This document shows positions 36,701-48,950 of a stretch of DNA of 64,000 bases, one piece after another. Position 1 is the first letter of the stretch, and every line of letters starts with the position of its first letter. The notes under the pieces are model-generated. The model worked only from the letters and a program-made list of their open reading frames with translations. It was not told the DNA's origin and searched no databases. Source of the stretch: Umezawaea tangerina (lineage in GTDB: Bacteria > Actinomycetota > Actinomycetes > Mycobacteriales > Pseudonocardiaceae); the NCBI RefSeq assembly GCF_003002815.1, contig NZ_PVTF01000007.1, positions 248,001 through 312,000 on the forward strand, read 5' to 3'. The translations under genes were made by a program, and so were the position numbers.

Positions 36701-39700
36701 GACGACCGGTGCCGACCCCGCCGCGGCGACGGTGTGGGGACTCGTGCGGACGGCGCAGACCGAGAACCCCGGCCGGTTCCGCCTGGTCGACGTCGACGCC
36801 GGGACCCCGGCGCTGCTCGACGCCCTCGGCACCGACGAGCCGCAGGTGCTCGTGCGCGATGACGGGATCCTCGTTCCCCGGCTGGCCCGAGTCTCCGCCG
36901 CGCCGTCGGGGTTCTCCTGGGACCCGGCCGGCACGGTCGTGGTCACCGGTGCGACCGGTGGCCTCGGCCGGGAGGTGGCCAAACACCTGGTCACCGCCCA
37001 CGGCGTGCGGCACCTCCTGCTGCTGGGCCGCCGAGGTCCGGCCGCCGAGGGCGCGGCGGAGCTGGTGGCCGAGCTGGTGGAGCACGGTGCCACCGCGGCG
37101 CTCGTGGCCTGCGACGTGGCCGACCGCGCCGCCCTGGACGCGGCGTTGGCGACCGTCGCGGACGAGCACCCGGTCAGCGTCGTGGTGCACGCGGCGGGCA
37201 CGCTGGACGACGGCGTGATCGACGCGCTCACCCCGGACCGCCTGGACGCCGTGCTGCGCGGCAAGGTGGACGCCGCCTGGAACCTGCACGAGGCGACCCG
37301 CGACCGCGAGCTGGCCGGGTTCGTCGTGTTCTCCTCCGTCGCCGGACTCCTGGGCAACGCGGGGCAGGGCAGCTACGCCGCCGGGAACACGTTCCTGGAC
37401 TCCCTGGCCGAACACCGCAGGAACCACGGCCTGGCGGCGGTCTCGCTGGCCTGGGGCGCGTGGGACCCGGAGATCGGGATGATCGCGGGCCTGACGGACA
37501 GCGACCGCGGCCGGATCGCCAGGGAAGGCGTTGTCGCCCTGACGGTCGAGCAGGGGCTGGAGCTGTTCGACACGGCACTCGGCCACGACGAGGCCGTCCT
37601 GGCGCCCGCGCTGCTCGACCTGCCCGCGGTGCGGTTGAAGGGCGACGTGCCCGCGCTGCTGCGCGGTCTGGTCCCGGTCCGCACCCGCCGGGCGATGGCC
37701 CGGTCGTCCGCCCAGACCGCGGACGGCCTGGCGCGCAGGCTCGCGCCGCTGTCCCCACCGGAACGCCAGGTCCTGGTGCGGGACATGGTCCGCGCCCAGG
37801 TCGCGGGCGTGCTCGGGCACGCGGACTCCACCGCGGTCGACCCGAACCGGAACTTCCAGGAGCTCGGGCTCGACTCGTTGACGGCCGTGGAGCTGCGCAA
37901 CAGGCTGAACTCGACGACCGGCCTGACGCTGCCCGCGACGCTGGTCTTCGACTACCCGACCGCGGCCGCCCTGACCGGCTTCCTGCTCGACGAGCTGCTC
38001 AGCGCCGGGGGAGAGGAGCTGATCCCGGTCAGCGCCCTGCCGTCGGTCGCCGACGACCCGGTCGTGATCGTGGGCATGGGGTGCCGCTACCCCGGTGGCG
38101 TGCGGTCGCCGGAGGACCTGTGGCGGCTGGTCCGGGACGAGGTCGACGCGGTATCAGACTTCCCCGCCGACCGCGGCTGGGACCTCGACGTGCTGTTCGA
38201 CCCGGACCCGGACAACACCGGCACGTCCTACGCGCGCTCGGCCGGTTTCCTCCACGAGGCCGGTGACTTCGACGCGGCGTTCTTCGGGCTGAGCCCGCGC
38301 GAGGCGATGGCCACGGACTCGCAGCAGCGGTTGCTGCTGGAGGTGTCCTGGGACGCGCTGGAAGGTGCGGGCATCGACCCCTTGTCGTTGCGCGGCAGCA
38401 AGACCGGTGTCTTCGCCGGTGTGATGTACAGCGACTACGGCGACCTGCTGTCGGGGGTGGAGTTCGAGGGTTTCCGCGGCAACGGCAGCGCCCCGAGCGT
38501 GGCCTCGGGCCGCGTGTCGTACTCGCTGGGGTTCGAGGGTCCCGCGGTGACTGTGGACACGGCGTGCTCGTCGTCGCTGGTGACGATGCACCTGGCGGCG
38601 CAGGCCCTGCGCAGCGGTGAGTGCTCGCTGGCGTTGGCCGGTGGTGTCACGGTGATCTCGAAGCCGGACCTGTTCATCGAGTTCTCCCGCCAGCGTGGGC
38701 TCGCGCCCGACGGCCGGTCCAAGCCGTTCTCGGACTCCGCGGACGGCGTCGGCTGGGCCGAGGGCGTCGGCATGGTCGTGCTGGAGCGGCTGTCGGACGC
38801 CCAGCGCCTCGGCCACCGGGTGTTGGCCGTACTGCGTGGTTCGGCGGTGAACCAGGACGGCGCGTCGAACGGTCTGACGGCGCCGAACGGTCCGTCGCAG
38901 CAGCGGGTGATCCGCCAGGCGTTGGCGAGCGCGGGGCTGTCCCCGGCCGACGTGGACGTCGTGGAGGCGCACGGCACCGGGACGACCTTGGGCGACCCGA
39001 TCGAGGCGCAGGCGCTGCTGGCGACCTACGGTCAGGATCGTGACCGACCGTTGTTGCTGGGGTCGGTCAAGTCGAATATCGGGCATTCCCAGGCTGCCGC
39101 GGGTGTGGCGGGCGTGGTGAAGATGGTCATGGCGATGCGCAACGGCGTGGTGCCGAAGACGCTGCACGTGACCGAGCCGTCGTCCCACGTGGACTGGTCG
39201 GCCGGTGCCGTGGAGCTGTCGACCGAGCGCACCGACTGGCCGGAGGTAGGGAGGCCGCGCCGGGCCGCGGTGTCCTCGTTCGGGATCAGCGGCACGAACG
39301 CGCACCTGATCCTGGAGCAGGCACCCGGCGTCGAGGTGGCGGAGCCGCTCGGCGAAGAGCCGGTCGCGGTGCCGTGGGTGCTGTCGGGCAAGTCGGCGGC
39401 CGCGGTGCGGGAGCAGGCCGGGAACCTGGTGTCCTGGTTGGCGGACCGGCCCGAGGTGCGGCCGGTGGACGTCGGGCATTCGCTGGTGTCGTCCCGGTCG
39501 ACCTTCGACCACCGGCTGGTCGTGGTGGGCGGTGACCGGGACAAGCTCGTGGCCGGGCTCCGGGCCGCGGCCGAAGGCCTGCCCGGCGACCTGGTCGTCG
39601 GCGGTGGGGGTCCGGCCGCGGCCGACCGGAAGGTGGTCTTCGTCTTCCCCGGTCAGGGTTCGCAGTGGGTGGGCATGGGTGTCGCGCTGCTGGACGCGTC

Positions 39701-42700
39701 CCCGGTGTTCGCGGAGCGGATCGGTGAGTGCGAGCGGGCGTTGCGCCCGTTCGTGGGGTGGTCGTTGGTGGACGTGCTGCGGGGTGTGGAAGGTGCGCCG
39801 CCGCTTGCGGGTGATGATGTGGTGCAGCCGGTGTTGTGGGCTGTGATGGTGTCGTTGGCCGCTGTGTGGCGGTCGTGGGGTGTGGTTCCCGCTGCGGTGG
39901 TCGGTCACTCGCAGGGTGAGATCGCGGCTGCGTGTGTGGCGGGTGCTCTGTCCCTTGAGGACGGTGCGCGGATCGTCTGCCTGCGCAGTGGTCTGGTCGC
40001 CAGGGAACTGTCGGGCCAGGGTGGCATGGCGTCGGTGACGGCGTCCCGCGTCGACGTGGAGTCGCGGCTCCTGCGGTGGGACGGGAAGCTGTCGGTGGCC
40101 GCGGTGAACGGGCCGTCGAACGTCGTGGTCTCGGGCGAGGTCGAGGCGTTGGAGGAGTTGATCGACTCCTGCGTGGGCGATGGTGTGCGGGCGAAGAAGG
40201 TCGCCGTGGCCTATGCGTCGCACTCGGCCCAGATGGAGCAGTTGGAGGGCGCGATCCTCGATGGGTTGGCGGTTTTGGAGCCGCGGTCGAGTGAGGTGCC
40301 GTTCCTGTCGACGGTGACGGGTGACTGGTTGGACACCTCGACGATGGACGCGGGCTACTGGTTCCGGAACCTGCGCGAGACCGTGCAGCTGGAGACCGCC
40401 CTGCGGATCCTGCTCGGGACGGGCCACGGTGTGTTCCTGGAGTCGAGCCCGCACCCGATCCTGACGGTCGGCGTCGAGGACACCATCGAGGATGCGGGTG
40501 CGGATGCGGTGCTGGTGGGGTCGTTGCGTCGTGACGACGGTGGCCTGGACCGGGTGTTGACGGGGCTGGGGTCGTTGTTCGTCGCGGGGGTCGCGGTGGA
40601 CTGGGCTTCGGTGTTCGGCGGTGCCGGTGTGCGGGTCGACCTGCCGACGTACGCCTTCCAGCACGAGCGCTTCTGGCCGGAGGCCACGACCGGGACGGGT
40701 GACGTGTCGGGCGCGGGCCTGGTGGCTGTCGGCCACCCGTTGCTGGGCGCCGCCGTCGAGCTGGGCGGCGGTCAGGGCACGGTCGTCACGGGACAGGTGT
40801 CGGTGCGGTCGCTGCCGTGGCTGGTCGACCACCTGGTCCTCGACCGGATCCTGTTCCCCGGCGCGGGTTTCGTGGAGCTGGTGACCAGGGCGGCCGACGA
40901 GGTCGGGTGCGACCGGATCGAGGAGCTGACCTTGACGGCACCGCTGGTGGTGCCGCACCAGGGTGTGGTCGCGGTCCAGGTGTGGCTGGGACCGGCCGAC
41001 GAGGAGGGCCACCGCGAGATCGGTGTGTTCTCCCGCGGAGCCGACGACGAGTGGGTGCGCCACGCCGGTGGTGTGGTGAGCACCGGCACCGGAACCACCG
41101 CCGACCACTCCTTCGCCGCCGGGGTGTGGCCGCCCCGTGGCGCCGAACCGGTCGCGCTGGACGACTTCTACGCCCGGATGGCCGATCGCGGGCTTGACTA
41201 CGGCCCGGTGTTCCAGGGCCTGGAGTCCGCGTGGCGGCTCGGGGACGAGGTCTTCGCCGAGGTGGCACTGTCCGACCAGGAACCCGGTGTGGACGCGTTC
41301 GGCATCCACCCGGCCCTGCTCGACGCCGTCCTGCACGGGGCGGTCTTCACGGGGTACGACTCGGACACGTCCCTGCTGCCGTTCGCGTGGTCGGGCGTCT
41401 CCCTGCACGCGACCGGCGCGTCGACGTTGCGGGTCCGGCTGGTCCGCACGGACGGAGGCGTCTCGATCGTCGCCGCCGACGCCGAGGGTGAGCTGGTCGT
41501 GTCCGTCGACTCGCTCGACTTCCGGGCGGTGACCGCCGAGCAGCTGGCGAGCTCGGACCCGGCCCCGTCGGGCGGTCGGCTGCGGATGGACTGGTCGCTG
41601 GTGACCGCTCCCGGCGCGGAGGTCGGCGTACCCGCCGTCCTCGGACCGGACCTGTTCGACCTGACCGAGGCGCTGGAGTCGGCCGGGGTGACGACGACCG
41701 CGCACGCCGACCTGGCCGCGCTGAGGTCGGCCGCGGTACCCGGTGTCGTCCTGGTCCCCGTCGCGGGTGAGGCCGGTGTCGTGACATCTGTGCACGAGAC
41801 CGCGGCGAGCGTGCTGGGCCTGTTGCAGGAATGGCTGGCGGGCGAGGAGTTCGTGGACTCGCGGTTGGTGGTCCTGACCCAGGGCGCGATGTCCGGCCAG
41901 GACCTGGTGGCCGCGGCCGTCTGGGGACTGGTCCGGACCGCGCAGACGGAGAACCCGGACCGGTTCGTCCTGGTCGACTGGGACGGCGGCGACCTGCCGC
42001 TGGACGTGGTCCTGGGATCGGGCGAACCGCAGCTGCTGGTGCGCGGAGGACAGGTGCACGCGGCACGGCTGGCCCGTGCGGACGCCGACCCGGTGTCCGA
42101 CGTCCGGTGGGACCCGGACGGCACGGTGGTGATCACCGGCGGTGGTGGCCTCGGCGGGCAGGTGTCGCGGCACCTGGTGAACCGCCGCGGCGTCCGGCAC
42201 CTGCTGCTGCTCAGCCGGTCCGGCCCCGACGCCCCCGGCGTCGAGGACCTGGTGACCGAGCTGACCGACCTGGGCGCGTCCGTCGTGGTGCGGGCGTGCG
42301 ACGTCGCGGACCGCGACGCGCTCGCCGTCGCGCTGGCCGAGGTGCCGGTCGAGCACCCGGTGCGCGCTGTGGTCCACACCGCCGGTGTCCTGGACGACGG
42401 CGTGCTGGACTCGTTGACCGCGGAGCGGGTCTCCCGCGTGCTGCGGCCCAAGGTGGACGCGGCGTGGCACCTGCACGAGCTCACCCGCGACCTGGACCTG
42501 ACCGCGTTCGTGCTGTTCTCGTCGATGGGCGGGACGTTCGGCGCCGCGGGACAGGCCAACTACGCCGCCGCGAACGCGTTCCTGGACGCGCTCGCCCAGC
42601 GGCGGCAGCGGGACGACCTGCCCGCCGTGTCGCTGGCGTGGGGCACCTGGGCGACCGAGACGGGCATGACCACGGGGCTGGCCGCCGCGGACCGCGCGCG

Positions 42701-45700
42701 GATCGGCCAGGCCGGGATGCCGCCGATGACCGTCGAGCAGGGGATGGCGCTGTTCGACGCCGGGATCGCGTGCGGTGACCCCGTCGTGCCGGCCATGGTG
42801 CTGGACGTCAAGGGGATGCGCACGCGCTCGGACGTCCCGGTGTTGTTGCAGGGCCTCGTTCCCGCGTCGAAGCGGCGGGCGGCGGCCCGGACGCGGGTCG
42901 ACGCGGGCGGCTTCGTCCAGCGCCTGCTGGCGCTGTCCGCGGCCGACCGGCAAGAACTGCTTGAGGACGTCGTCCGGACCCGGGTCGCGGCGGTGCTGCG
43001 GCACGGGGACTCCGCCGCGATCGACCCGGACCGCAAGTTCAAGGAGCTCGGGCTCGACTCGCTGACGGCCGTGGAGCTGCGCAACGGCCTCAGCGCGGCG
43101 ACCGGGCTCAAGCTCCCGGCCACGCTGGTGTTCGACTACCCGACCGCGTCGGCGTTGGCCGCCTACCTGCTGGACCGCCTGCTCGGTGGTGCGGCGCAGG
43201 CGGCCGTCCCGCTCAGCGCCCTGCCCCCGGTCACCGACGACCCGATCGTCATCGTGGGCATGGGGTGCCGCTACCCCGGCGGGGTGCGGTCGCCCGAGGA
43301 CCTGTGGCGGTTGGTGGCCGACGGTGTCGACGCGATCTCGGAGTTCCCGGACGACCGTGGCTGGGACCTGGAGGGGATCTACGACCCGGACCCCGCTCAC
43401 GCGGGCACGTCCTACGCGCGGACGGGTGGTTTCCTCTACGACGCGGGTGACTTCGACGCGGGGTTCTTCGGGCTGAGCCCGCGCGAGGCGATGGCCACGG
43501 ACTCCCAGCAGCGGCTGCTGCTGGAGACCTCGTGGGACGCCCTCGAACGGGCCGGGATCGACCCGCTGTCCTTGCGCGGCAGCAGGACCGGTGTCTTCGC
43601 GGGCGTGATGTACAGCGACTACGGCGACCTGCTGTCGGGCGTCGAGTTCGAGGGCTTCCGCGGCAACGGCAGCGCCCCGAGCGTCGCCTCCGGCCGGGTC
43701 TCCTACTCGTTCGGGTTCGAGGGCCCGGCGATGACCGTGGACACGGCGTGCTCGTCGTCGTTGGTGTCGCTGCACCTGGCGGCGCAGGCGTTGCGGGCGG
43801 GGGAGTGCTCGCTGGCGCTGGCAGGCGGGGTGACCGTGATGTCGAAGCCGGACCTGTTCATCGAGTTCTCCCGGCAGCGGGGCATGTCCCCGGACGGCCG
43901 CTGCAAGTCCTTCTCCGACTCCGCCGACGGCGCTGGGTGGTCCGAAGGCGTCGGGATGCTCGTGCTGGAGCGGTTGTCGGACGCGCAGCGCCTTGGCCAC
44001 CGGGTGTTGGCCGTGGTGCGTGGTTCGGCGGTGAACCAGGACGGTGCGTCCAACGGGTTGACGGCGCCGAACGGTCCGTCGCAGCAGCGGGTGATCCGCC
44101 AGGCACTGGCGGGCGCCGGGCTCTCACCGTCCGAAGTGGACGCTGTGGAGGCGCACGGAACCGGCACCACCCTGGGTGACCCGATCGAGGCGCAGGCACT
44201 GCTCGCGACCTACGGGCAGGACCGCGACCGCCCGTTGCTGCTGGGGTCGATCAAGTCGAACATCGGCCACTCCCAGGCGGCCGCGGGTGTCGCCGGCGTG
44301 ATCAAGATGGTCATGGCGATGCGCCACGAGCTGCTGCCCAAGACGCTGCACGTGACGGAGCCGTCGACGCACGTGGACTGGTCGGAGGGCGCGGTCGAGC
44401 TGCTGACCGAGCACACCGAGTGGCCGCGGGTCGACCGTCCTCGACGGTCGGCGGTGTCGTCGTTCGGCATCAGCGGCACGAACGCGCACGTGATCCTGGA
44501 GCAGGCTCCCGCGGTGGCGGCCGAGGAATCCCCGGCCGTCGTCGACCGGGTGGTGCCGTGGGTGCTGTCGGGCAAGTCCGCCGCCGCGGTCGGCGAGCAG
44601 GTCGAGCGGCTGCGGGCGTGGGTCGGTGACCGGCCGGGGCTCAGTGCCGCGGACGTGGGCCTGTCGTTGGCCGTGGGGCGTTCCCACTTCGACCACCGCG
44701 TGGCCCTGGTCGGCGACGCGGTCGTCGAGGGTGTCGCCGGGCGTGGTCGGGTCGGTGTGGTGTTCTCGGGTCAGGGTTCCCAGCGGCTCGGGATGGGTCG
44801 TGGGCTGTACGAGCGCTTCCCGGTGTTCGCCACCGCTTTCGACGCGGTGGTGGGGGAGTTCGAGGGCCTGCGGGACGTGGTGTGGGGTGAGGACCAGGAG
44901 GTCCTGAACCGGACCGGGTGGGCCCAGCCCGCGCTGTTCGCCCTTGAGGTGGCGTTGTTCCGGTTGGTCGAGTCGTGGGGTGTGCGGCCCGAGGTCGTGG
45001 CCGGGCATTCGCTGGGTGAGATCTCGGCCGCGCACGTGGCCGGGGTGCTGTCGCTGGCGGACGCGTGCGCGCTGGTGTCGGCTCGTGCCCGGTTGATGGA
45101 GGCGCTGCCGTCCGGCGGGGCGATGGTGGCGGTCGCGGCCTCCGAGGCCGACGTGCTGCCGCTGCTGGCCGGGCACGAGGACGAGGTGTCCGTGGCCGCG
45201 GTCAACGGGCCGTCCTCGGTGGTCATCTCCGGAACGCTGGACGGCGTGGAGTCGATCGCGGCCGAGCTGGCAGCCAGGGGGGTGCGGACGAAGTCCTTGG
45301 CGGTGTCGCACGCCTTCCACTCGCCGCTGATGGACCCGATGCTGGCCGACTTCGAGGCGGCGCTCGCGTCGGTCTCGTTCCACGAGCCGGTGGTCCCCGT
45401 GGTGTCCAACGTGACCGGCGAGGTCGCGACGGCGGAGATGCTGTGCACCGGCACCTACTGGGTCGAGCACGTGCGCGAGCCGGTGCGGTTCGCCGACGGC
45501 GTCACGGCCATGGACGTGGACGTCGTGCTGGAGCTGGGACCCGACGGTGTGCTCTCGGCGATGGTCCAGGAGCTGGTACCCGGTGTCGCGACCGTCGCCG
45601 CGTTGCGGAAGGACCGCGACGAGGAGGTCGCGGCGGTGACGGCGTTGGCGTCGCTGCACACCCGCGGGGTGCGGGTCGACTGGGACGCCTTCTTCGCCGA

Positions 45701-48515
45701 CACGGGCGCCGGGCTGGTCGAGCTCCCCACCTACGCCTTCCAGCACCAGCGCTTCTGGCCGGAGCCGGGGGCGGGCACCGGTGACGTGACCGGCGCCGGA
45801 CTGGCCTCCGCCGGGCACCCGCTGCTCGGCGCCACGGTCCAGCTGGCGGGTCAGGACGACGTCGTGCTGACCGGGCGGTTGTCGCGGCGGTCGTCGCCGT
45901 GGCTGGCCGACCACGTGGTGATGGGGCGGACCTTGTTCCCCGGCACCGGGTTCGTCGAGCTGGCGCTGCGCGCGGGCGACGAGGTCGGGTGCGACCTGGT
46001 CGAGGAGCTGACGCTGGCCTCGCCGCTGGTGCTGCCGGAGGTCGGCTCGGTCCCGGTGCAGGTGCGGGTGGGAGCCGGCGACGAGCAGGGCCGCCGGGAG
46101 ATCGGGATCTTCACCCGGTCCGAAGAGGACGGTGCGCGGTGGACTCGGCACGCGGTCGGGTTCCTCGCCTCCGGCGCGGGGGAGACCGCGTTCGACTCCG
46201 GGACCTGGCCGCCCGCCGACGCCGAAACCCTCGACGTCGCCGGGCTCTACGACCGCCTGGTGGACGCGGGCTTCGAGTACGGTCCCGTCTTCCGCGGTCT
46301 GCGGGGGTTGTGGCGGCGTGGCGAGGAGTACTTCGCCGAGGTCGGCCTGCCCGACACCGAGCAGGAGGCGGCGGGCGCGTACGGCATCCACCCGGCCCTG
46401 CTCGACGCGGCCCTGCACGCCGCCGGTGTGATGTCGTTGGGAGACCGGAGCAGGCTCCCGTTCCTGTGGCAGGGCGTGTCGCTCGGTGCCTCGGGCGCGT
46501 CCGCGGTGCGGGTCCGCCTGGTGGCGGTGGGCGAGGACGCGTTGTCCCTCGTCGCGGTCGACGGCGCGGGCGAGGTCGTCGTGTCGGTTGATTCGTTGGT
46601 GCTGCGCGAGGTGAGCGCCGAGCAGGTGGCGGCGGCTCGTTCGACCGCACGGGACTCGCTCTACCGCGTCGACTGGACGCCGGTCCGCACCGCGGGCGTG
46701 GACGTCGCCACGGCGGCCGTCCTCGGCCCGGACGCGTTCGGGTTGGTCGAACGCCTCGCCTCCGCGGGTGTCGAGGCCTCGTCCGTCCCCGACCTGCCCT
46801 CGCTGGCGCTCGGTGGCGAACCGGTGCCCTCGGCGGTCCTGGTCCCCGTGACGGGGACGGGCGAGGTGGTGACCTCCGCGCACAGCCTCACCGCGTGGAC
46901 GTTGGCCCTGGTCCAGGACTGGTTGGCCGAGGAGGCGTTCGCCGGGTCGCGGCTGGTGTTCGTCACCAGGGGCGCGACCACGGGGCAGGACGTCGCCGCG
47001 GCGGCCGCCTGGGGCCTGGTCCGGTCCGCGCAGACGGAGAACCCCGGTGCCTTCCAGCTGGTCGACCTGTTGGACGAGGGCGACGCGGCGCTGCCGCTCG
47101 CCCGGATCCTCGGGATGGACGAGCCGCAGGTCGTGGTGCGCGGTGACGAGCTGAGCGCGGCCAGGCTGGTGCCCGCGCACACCTCGGGCGCCGGACAGGA
47201 ATGGGACCCGGACGGCACCGTGGTGATCACGGGCGGCACCGGCGGCCTGGGCGGGCTGGTCGCCCGGCACCTGGTCGTCGGGCACGGCGTCCGGAACCTG
47301 CTCCTGCTCAGCCGTCGGGGCCCGGCGGCCGCCGGTGCCGCCGACCTCGTGGCCGAACTGGCCGGGCACGGCGCGGAGGCACGGGTGGTCGCCTGCGACG
47401 CGGCCGACCGCTCCTCGGTGGCCGACGCGCTGCGGACGGTGTCCGAGGACCACCCGGTCCGCGCGGTGATCCACACCGCGGGCGTGCTGGGCGACGGCGT
47501 GATCGCGTCGCTGACGCCGGACCGCGTGGACGGGGTGTTCGACCCGAAGGTGGACGCCGCGTGGCACCTGCACGAGCTCACCCGCGACCTGGACCTGACG
47601 GCGTTCGTGGTCTTCTCGTCCATGGCGGGTCTGTCCGGTGCCGCCGGGCAGGGCGCCTACGCGGCCGCGAACGCGTTCCTCGACGCGCTGATGAGGTCAC
47701 GCCGGGCGCAGGGCCTGCCCGGCCTGTCGCTGGCGTGGGGACCGTGGGAGCGCGGGGACGGGATGACCGCGGACATCGGTGAGGTCGACGTCCAGCGGAT
47801 GCGGCGGTCCGGGGTGCTGGACCTGTCCGCCGCGCAGGCCCTCGCCCTGTTCGACGCGTCCTCGGCCGCGGGCGAACCGGTGCTGGTCCCGGTGCGGCTC
47901 GACCTCGGCGGGCCGGTCGAGATCCCCGCGCTGTTCCGGGGTCTGGTCCGCAGGCCCGTCCGCCGGGCCGCGGTGGCCGGTGCCCAGCAGGTCGACACCA
48001 TCGTGCGGCGGCTGAGCGGGGTTGTGGGGCAGGAGCGGCACGCGATCCTGCTGGACGTGATCCGGGACCACGCCGCCGCGGTGCTGAACCACAAGGACCT
48101 CACCGCGCTCCAGCCGGACGCCCGGTTCCAGGACCTGGGCTTCGACTCCCTGATCGCCGTGGAGTTCCGCAACCGCCTCGGCACGGCCGTCGGTCTCCGG
48201 CTGCCCGCGCCGCTGCTGTTCGACTACCCGACGCCCGCGGAGCTGGTGGAGTACCTGATGCCGCAGCTGGTCACCGGCGGCGTGGAGATGGGCCCGTCGG
48301 CGCTGCTCGACCAGTTGGACGGGCTCGCCAAGCTGCTGGACGACATGCGGGTCGACGACGTCGTGCACAAGCAGGTGGCCTCCCGGATCGAGGTGCTCAA
48401 GACCAAGTGGGCGGCGACGCAGGTACCGGTCGCGGCCACCGGGGACCTCGACTTCCAGTCGGCGTCCGACGACGACGTCTTCGACTACCTGGACCGGGAG
48501 CTCGGCCTGTCCTGA
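27711..48515 (+). CDS. Type I PKS, four modules (modules 2-5)
   Basis: 6934 aa. The ATG at 27711 follows a GGTGAGGA site; GTG 27696 is an upstream alternative. After a docking helix come four KS-AT-DH-KR-ACP modules. Module 2 (KS Cys206, AT GHSQGE/YASH, methylmalonyl) has a DH that lost about 14 residues, including the YGPVF motif, and reads LLDSLTR at motif 2; its KR is intact, so it should leave a hydroxyl. Module 3 (Cys1925, AT GHSLGE/HAFH, malonyl) has intact DH and KR. Module 4 (Cys3619, GHSQGE/YASH, methylmalonyl) has intact KR and a DH whose first motif reads [10 protein letters not shown], Gly changed to Asp. Module 5 (Cys5347, GHSLGE/HAFH, malonyl) has intact DH; its KR has LGD instead of LDD. 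ACP serines are near 1692, 3386, 5115 and 6810. No ER is present. The tail ends [12 protein letters not shown]. The partner protein is probably encoded left of the window. Confidence 0.96.
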   Translation: MQEEQQDKVVDYLKRVTVDLRNARQRVQELELRDHEPIAIVGMGCRYPGGVRSPEDLWRLVADGVDAITEFPADRGWDVEALYDPDPDHLGTSYARSGGFLHDAGDFDAGFFGLSPREAMATDSQQRLLLETSWEALERAGIDPKSLRGSRTGVFAGVMYSDYTDLLTGDQFEGYRSTSSAPSVASGRVSYSFGFEGPAVTVDTACSSSLVALHLAAQALRSGECTLALAGGVAVMSTPGLFIEFSRQRGMSPDGRCKSFSDSADGAGWSEGAGMVVLEKLSDARRHGHRVLAVIRGSAVNQDGASNGLTAPNGPSQQRVIKQALANSGLSPSEVDVVEAHGTGTTLGDPIEAQALLATYGQDRERPLLLGSVKSNIGHSQSAAGVAGVIKMVMAMRNGVVPKTLHVSEPSSHVDWSAGAVELLTERTAWPETGRPRRSAVSSFGISGTNGHVLLEQAPDEDPVVPSDAPASLLPWVVTGRSPAAARDQAANLVSWLAERPDLRPVDVAHSLVSTRALFDYRVVVVGGDRDELVTGLEAAAAGASAPGVVTGERDDADRKVVFVFPGQGSQWVGMGVALLDASPVFAESIARCAEALAPFVGWSLVDVLRGGDGAPPLAGDDVVQPVLWAVMVSLAAVWRSWGVVPAAVVGHSQGEIAAACVAGALSLEDGARIVSLRSRLVANELSGRGGMVSVTASRADVESRLAQWDGRLSVAAVNGPSNVVVSGEVEALDELIDSCVGDGVRAKKVAVAYASHSAQMEQLEGAILDGLAGLRPRAGEIPFLSTVTGDWLDTSTMDAGYWFRNLRETVQLETALRVLLESGHTAFLESSPHPILTVGVEDTIEDAGADAVLVGSLRRDDGGLDRVLAGLGSLFASGVPVDWASVLGGSGVRVDLPTYAFQHERYWPEATAGVGDVSGAGLVAVGHPLLGASVTIGGGQGTVVTGQLSARSLPWLADHVVAGRVLFPVAGLVELVTRAADEVGCGRIEELTPTAPLVVPEHGAVSVQVWLGTPDESGRRELGVFSQTSEDEWVRHAGGAVVRDAGTAAECGFAAGVWPPQGAEPVAVPDGVSHARLWRRGGDVFAEVGLPEQDTKDQSYAIHPVLLDSLTRAVAALDHTAPGQVVVPSELTGVSLYATGATALRVHVTREGDRVSLVAADAAGDAVLAIGSLGFRALSDHEVTGLGGRPQDSVYHLGWAPVAAVAAVDLGVPAVLGPDLLDLRTRLTAAGRPVVEVPDLASLRVGGAPAVVLVPVVGGDDVVAAAHECVGDTLDLLREWLADDDFAGSRLVFVTRGATDGRDLGAAAVCGLVRSAQTENPDRFFLLDLDDEDDLAAGVAALLGSGAPQVAVRDGVARAAQLVRLAGDVEVDPLGWDPDRTVLVTGGGGIGGRVARHLVHAHGMRHVLLASRRGPLADDVADLVAEIAAAGAECRVVACDVSDREALRELVATESAGRGLTAVVHTAGVLDDGVVASVSRDRVSGVLRPKVDGGWSLHELTRDLGLAGFVVFSSLAGVVGNGGQGGYSAANAFLDGLVAARRREGLPGVSLAWGAWESGVGMTGGLQERDLVRLGRDGLAELSVDEGLGLFDAAVGCGVANAVPVKWDWSALRSRLTTPWVLRGLVGVRRRVAGTGTAPAEGGLAGRLRGMGAADARGVVTDLVRAEVGVVLGLGSGGDVEVTREFRKLGFDSLLGVELRNRLGVVTGLRLPASLVYDYPTPEAVVTFVLQEVLGRAEGPGATTPVASATTDDPIAIVGMACRFPAGVASPEDLWRLLTSGGDAISGFPSDRGWDLDAVFTPSDGRNASITRSGGFLDDVTGFDAAFFELSPREATAMDPQQRLLLEVAWEALQRAGIDPQAIHGSQAGVFVGTNGQTYSSVLAGTDYELEGHAATGTAASVMSGRLSYFLGIEGPAVTVDTACSSSLVSLHLAAQALRGGECSLALAGGVSMMSTPDVFVAFSQQGVLSEDGRCKAFSDAADGTSWSEGVGILVLERLSDAQRLGHKVLAVVRGSAVNQDGASNGLTAPNGPSQQRVIKQALANSGLSPSEVDAVEAHGTGTKLGDPIEAQALQATYGQDRDRPLWLGSVKSNIGHTQAAAGVAGVIKMVMAMRHGVLPETLHVAEPSSHVDWSAGTVELLTERTSWPEVDRPRRSAVSSFGISGTNAHVILEQAPAVEPVDRATRTDVVVPWVLSGKSAAAVEDQLSRLRAWVDERPGATAVDVGLSLAVARSHFDHRVALVGDAVVEGAAGRGRVGVVFSGQGSQRLGMGRGLYDRFPVFATAFDAVVAEFDGVLDGSLRDVVWGEDAEVLNRTGWAQPALFALEVALFRLVESWGIRPEVVAGHSLGEISAAHVAGVLTLADACALVAARARLMEALPPGGAMLAVGAAEADVLPLLTGHEVSVAAVNGPSSVVVSGALAAVERITSEVADRGWKHRRLAVSHAFHSPLVDPMLADFEAAIASVSFYDPRIPVVSNVTGVVAAAAEICAAGYWVRHVREPVRFADGVAAMDVDVVLELGPDGVLSAMVAEIVPGVAAVPVLRKDRGDEVAAVTALASLHTHGVRVDWRGFFADTGAEVVDLPTYAFQHRRFWPEPGTGAGDVTGAGLVSVGHPLLGAVVELAVDDGVVLTGRLSSRAQPWLADHAILGRVLFPGTGFVELALRAGDEVGCDRLEELTLTSPLVLPEDGTVSVQVRVAVADDRGHRQIGIFARPTDDDAEWTRHATGVLGSGEPDEAFDTGTWPPAGAWPIGLDGFYERLFDTGFGYGPVFQGLHSAWARGDEFFAEVRLPEDAAGRAGQFGLHPALLDAALHTTSLMPLGDRSRLPFAWQGVSLGAAGASVLRVRLVAVGEDAVSLVAVDGAGQVVVSVDSLTLRAVDADQLSTSRAPGRDALYRVDWTPVRATGSGPRAVVLGPDVLGVQEVLHASWTADLATLAGLDDVPPAVVVPLSGRDDDVVASAHELAARALGLVQEWVGVKAFAGSRLVFVTRGATTGADPAAATVWGLVRTAQTENPGRFRLVDVDAGTPALLDALGTDEPQVLVRDDGILVPRLARVSAAPSGFSWDPAGTVVVTGATGGLGREVAKHLVTAHGVRHLLLLGRRGPAAEGAAELVAELVEHGATAALVACDVADRAALDAALATVADEHPVSVVVHAAGTLDDGVIDALTPDRLDAVLRGKVDAAWNLHEATRDRELAGFVVFSSVAGLLGNAGQGSYAAGNTFLDSLAEHRRNHGLAAVSLAWGAWDPEIGMIAGLTDSDRGRIAREGVVALTVEQGLELFDTALGHDEAVLAPALLDLPAVRLKGDVPALLRGLVPVRTRRAMARSSAQTADGLARRLAPLSPPERQVLVRDMVRAQVAGVLGHADSTAVDPNRNFQELGLDSLTAVELRNRLNSTTGLTLPATLVFDYPTAAALTGFLLDELLSAGGEELIPVSALPSVADDPVVIVGMGCRYPGGVRSPEDLWRLVRDEVDAVSDFPADRGWDLDVLFDPDPDNTGTSYARSAGFLHEAGDFDAAFFGLSPREAMATDSQQRLLLEVSWDALEGAGIDPLSLRGSKTGVFAGVMYSDYGDLLSGVEFEGFRGNGSAPSVASGRVSYSLGFEGPAVTVDTACSSSLVTMHLAAQALRSGECSLALAGGVTVISKPDLFIEFSRQRGLAPDGRSKPFSDSADGVGWAEGVGMVVLERLSDAQRLGHRVLAVLRGSAVNQDGASNGLTAPNGPSQQRVIRQALASAGLSPADVDVVEAHGTGTTLGDPIEAQALLATYGQDRDRPLLLGSVKSNIGHSQAAAGVAGVVKMVMAMRNGVVPKTLHVTEPSSHVDWSAGAVELSTERTDWPEVGRPRRAAVSSFGISGTNAHLILEQAPGVEVAEPLGEEPVAVPWVLSGKSAAAVREQAGNLVSWLADRPEVRPVDVGHSLVSSRSTFDHRLVVVGGDRDKLVAGLRAAAEGLPGDLVVGGGGPAAADRKVVFVFPGQGSQWVGMGVALLDASPVFAERIGECERALRPFVGWSLVDVLRGVEGAPPLAGDDVVQPVLWAVMVSLAAVWRSWGVVPAAVVGHSQGEIAAACVAGALSLEDGARIVCLRSGLVARELSGQGGMASVTASRVDVESRLLRWDGKLSVAAVNGPSNVVVSGEVEALEELIDSCVGDGVRAKKVAVAYASHSAQMEQLEGAILDGLAVLEPRSSEVPFLSTVTGDWLDTSTMDAGYWFRNLRETVQLETALRILLGTGHGVFLESSPHPILTVGVEDTIEDAGADAVLVGSLRRDDGGLDRVLTGLGSLFVAGVAVDWASVFGGAGVRVDLPTYAFQHERFWPEATTGTGDVSGAGLVAVGHPLLGAAVELGGGQGTVVTGQVSVRSLPWLVDHLVLDRILFPGAGFVELVTRAADEVGCDRIEELTLTAPLVVPHQGVVAVQVWLGPADEEGHREIGVFSRGADDEWVRHAGGVVSTGTGTTADHSFAAGVWPPRGAEPVALDDFYARMADRGLDYGPVFQGLESAWRLGDEVFAEVALSDQEPGVDAFGIHPALLDAVLHGAVFTGYDSDTSLLPFAWSGVSLHATGASTLRVRLVRTDGGVSIVAADAEGELVVSVDSLDFRAVTAEQLASSDPAPSGGRLRMDWSLVTAPGAEVGVPAVLGPDLFDLTEALESAGVTTTAHADLAALRSAAVPGVVLVPVAGEAGVVTSVHETAASVLGLLQEWLAGEEFVDSRLVVLTQGAMSGQDLVAAAVWGLVRTAQTENPDRFVLVDWDGGDLPLDVVLGSGEPQLLVRGGQVHAARLARADADPVSDVRWDPDGTVVITGGGGLGGQVSRHLVNRRGVRHLLLLSRSGPDAPGVEDLVTELTDLGASVVVRACDVADRDALAVALAEVPVEHPVRAVVHTAGVLDDGVLDSLTAERVSRVLRPKVDAAWHLHELTRDLDLTAFVLFSSMGGTFGAAGQANYAAANAFLDALAQRRQRDDLPAVSLAWGTWATETGMTTGLAAADRARIGQAGMPPMTVEQGMALFDAGIACGDPVVPAMVLDVKGMRTRSDVPVLLQGLVPASKRRAAARTRVDAGGFVQRLLALSAADRQELLEDVVRTRVAAVLRHGDSAAIDPDRKFKELGLDSLTAVELRNGLSAATGLKLPATLVFDYPTASALAAYLLDRLLGGAAQAAVPLSALPPVTDDPIVIVGMGCRYPGGVRSPEDLWRLVADGVDAISEFPDDRGWDLEGIYDPDPAHAGTSYARTGGFLYDAGDFDAGFFGLSPREAMATDSQQRLLLETSWDALERAGIDPLSLRGSRTGVFAGVMYSDYGDLLSGVEFEGFRGNGSAPSVASGRVSYSFGFEGPAMTVDTACSSSLVSLHLAAQALRAGECSLALAGGVTVMSKPDLFIEFSRQRGMSPDGRCKSFSDSADGAGWSEGVGMLVLERLSDAQRLGHRVLAVVRGSAVNQDGASNGLTAPNGPSQQRVIRQALAGAGLSPSEVDAVEAHGTGTTLGDPIEAQALLATYGQDRDRPLLLGSIKSNIGHSQAAAGVAGVIKMVMAMRHELLPKTLHVTEPSTHVDWSEGAVELLTEHTEWPRVDRPRRSAVSSFGISGTNAHVILEQAPAVAAEESPAVVDRVVPWVLSGKSAAAVGEQVERLRAWVGDRPGLSAADVGLSLAVGRSHFDHRVALVGDAVVEGVAGRGRVGVVFSGQGSQRLGMGRGLYERFPVFATAFDAVVGEFEGLRDVVWGEDQEVLNRTGWAQPALFALEVALFRLVESWGVRPEVVAGHSLGEISAAHVAGVLSLADACALVSARARLMEALPSGGAMVAVAASEADVLPLLAGHEDEVSVAAVNGPSSVVISGTLDGVESIAAELAARGVRTKSLAVSHAFHSPLMDPMLADFEAALASVSFHEPVVPVVSNVTGEVATAEMLCTGTYWVEHVREPVRFADGVTAMDVDVVLELGPDGVLSAMVQELVPGVATVAALRKDRDEEVAAVTALASLHTRGVRVDWDAFFADTGAGLVELPTYAFQHQRFWPEPGAGTGDVTGAGLASAGHPLLGATVQLAGQDDVVLTGRLSRRSSPWLADHVVMGRTLFPGTGFVELALRAGDEVGCDLVEELTLASPLVLPEVGSVPVQVRVGAGDEQGRREIGIFTRSEEDGARWTRHAVGFLASGAGETAFDSGTWPPADAETLDVAGLYDRLVDAGFEYGPVFRGLRGLWRRGEEYFAEVGLPDTEQEAAGAYGIHPALLDAALHAAGVMSLGDRSRLPFLWQGVSLGASGASAVRVRLVAVGEDALSLVAVDGAGEVVVSVDSLVLREVSAEQVAAARSTARDSLYRVDWTPVRTAGVDVATAAVLGPDAFGLVERLASAGVEASSVPDLPSLALGGEPVPSAVLVPVTGTGEVVTSAHSLTAWTLALVQDWLAEEAFAGSRLVFVTRGATTGQDVAAAAAWGLVRSAQTENPGAFQLVDLLDEGDAALPLARILGMDEPQVVVRGDELSAARLVPAHTSGAGQEWDPDGTVVITGGTGGLGGLVARHLVVGHGVRNLLLLSRRGPAAAGAADLVAELAGHGAEARVVACDAADRSSVADALRTVSEDHPVRAVIHTAGVLGDGVIASLTPDRVDGVFDPKVDAAWHLHELTRDLDLTAFVVFSSMAGLSGAAGQGAYAAANAFLDALMRSRRAQGLPGLSLAWGPWERGDGMTADIGEVDVQRMRRSGVLDLSAAQALALFDASSAAGEPVLVPVRLDLGGPVEIPALFRGLVRRPVRRAAVAGAQQVDTIVRRLSGVVGQERHAILLDVIRDHAAAVLNHKDLTALQPDARFQDLGFDSLIAVEFRNRLGTAVGLRLPAPLLFDYPTPAELVEYLMPQLVTGGVEMGPSALLDQLDGLAKLLDDMRVDDVVHKQVASRIEVLKTKWAATQVPVAATGDLDFQSASDDDVFDYLDRELGLS
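28629..28741 (+). repeat. 113-bp block identical between KS of module 1 and KS of module 2 (copy 2)
   Basis: Second copy of the block at 23144-23256, in module 2 of the four-module gene. Module 3 carries a near copy around 33790 with a few silent differences. Confidence 0.85.
29550..29641 (+). repeat. 92-bp identical block in methylmalonyl AT, module 2
   Basis: Second copy of the block at 24062-24153, in the same position of the AT domain. Confidence 0.85.
39792..39883 (+). repeat. 92-bp identical block in methylmalonyl AT, module 4
   Basis: Third copy of the block at 24062-24153. Modules 1 and 4 also share a long near-identical stretch downstream (about 24540-24650 and 40262-40378) covering the end of the AT. 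Confidence 0.85.
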
Positions 48516-48532
48516 CGCCCACCACGCGGTGT

Positions 48533-48553
48533 CCCCGACCGGTCCGGTCGGGG
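48533..48553 (+). terminator. Short hairpin after the giant PKS gene
   Basis: CCCCGACCG and CGGTCGGGG form a 9-bp stem with a 3-base loop, 18 bases after the PKS stop. No T-run follows, as is common in high-GC actinomycetes. It may work together with the larger hairpin just downstream. Confidence 0.6.
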
Positions 48554-48565
48554 CCGCGGATCCAC

Positions 48566-48608
48566 CCGACAAGCCGGGCGGCCTCCACGGAGGCGCCCGG
48601 CTTGTCGG
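48566..48608 (+). terminator. Strong hairpin terminator after the giant PKS gene
   Basis: Arms 48566-48585 and 48590-48608 pair over 19 base pairs with a single bulged G and a 4-base loop. It lies 51 bases after the PKS stop, is very GC-rich and has no T-run. Confidence 0.8.
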
Positions 48609-48950
48609 CGTTCGGAGCCCACTTCACCGCATGTCCGGTGGAATGCGCATTCGGACAATGGCACTTTTATGTCAGGTCGTCCGCCGATTTTCGGCGGCTG
48701 AGAGTGTGCCCACTGGGTGGGAATAATGGTTCACCTGTTGGTGTGGGTGGCGTCACAAGCGTGCGGGTGCGGCAAGGGTGGGTCATCTTTGTGCAGGTCC
48801 AGGGGTTTCGGGCGGACCACACCTCGTCCCGCGCCGCCCGCATAGTTAGGAAAGAACGGGTTGCGCCGCTGTTCGGGTCGTTTATTGCCACGTACGCTCA
48901 GGCCGAGGTCGAAATCGAGAACCCAACCCGAAAGAAATTGGGAGGAATTT

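Larger units (their letters stand above)
48516..48950 (+). promoter_or_regulatory. 435-base intergenic region: PKS terminators, then leader of the PAS-LuxR gene
   Basis: I see no convincing gene here. The first 100 bases hold two hairpins that should end the PKS transcript. The rest is less GC-rich than the genes and is the likely promoter and leader of the regulator. A small hairpin CCGCCG-ATTTT-CGGCGG lies at 48681-48697. No clear -35/-10 pair and no good copy of the PimM-type operator were found; TTAGGAAA at about 48846 is only a weak resemblance. Confidence 0.6.

Noticed and set aside
48681-48697. Small hairpin CCGCCG-ATTTT-CGGCGG as a third PKS terminator
   Set aside because: Only a 6-bp stem, 166 bases past the PKS stop and after two better hairpins; it could equally be part of the regulator's leader.
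48846-48862. Operator for the PAS-LuxR gene itself (TTAGGAAAG)
   Set aside because: It lacks a G of the conserved GGGA core and has no second half-site.
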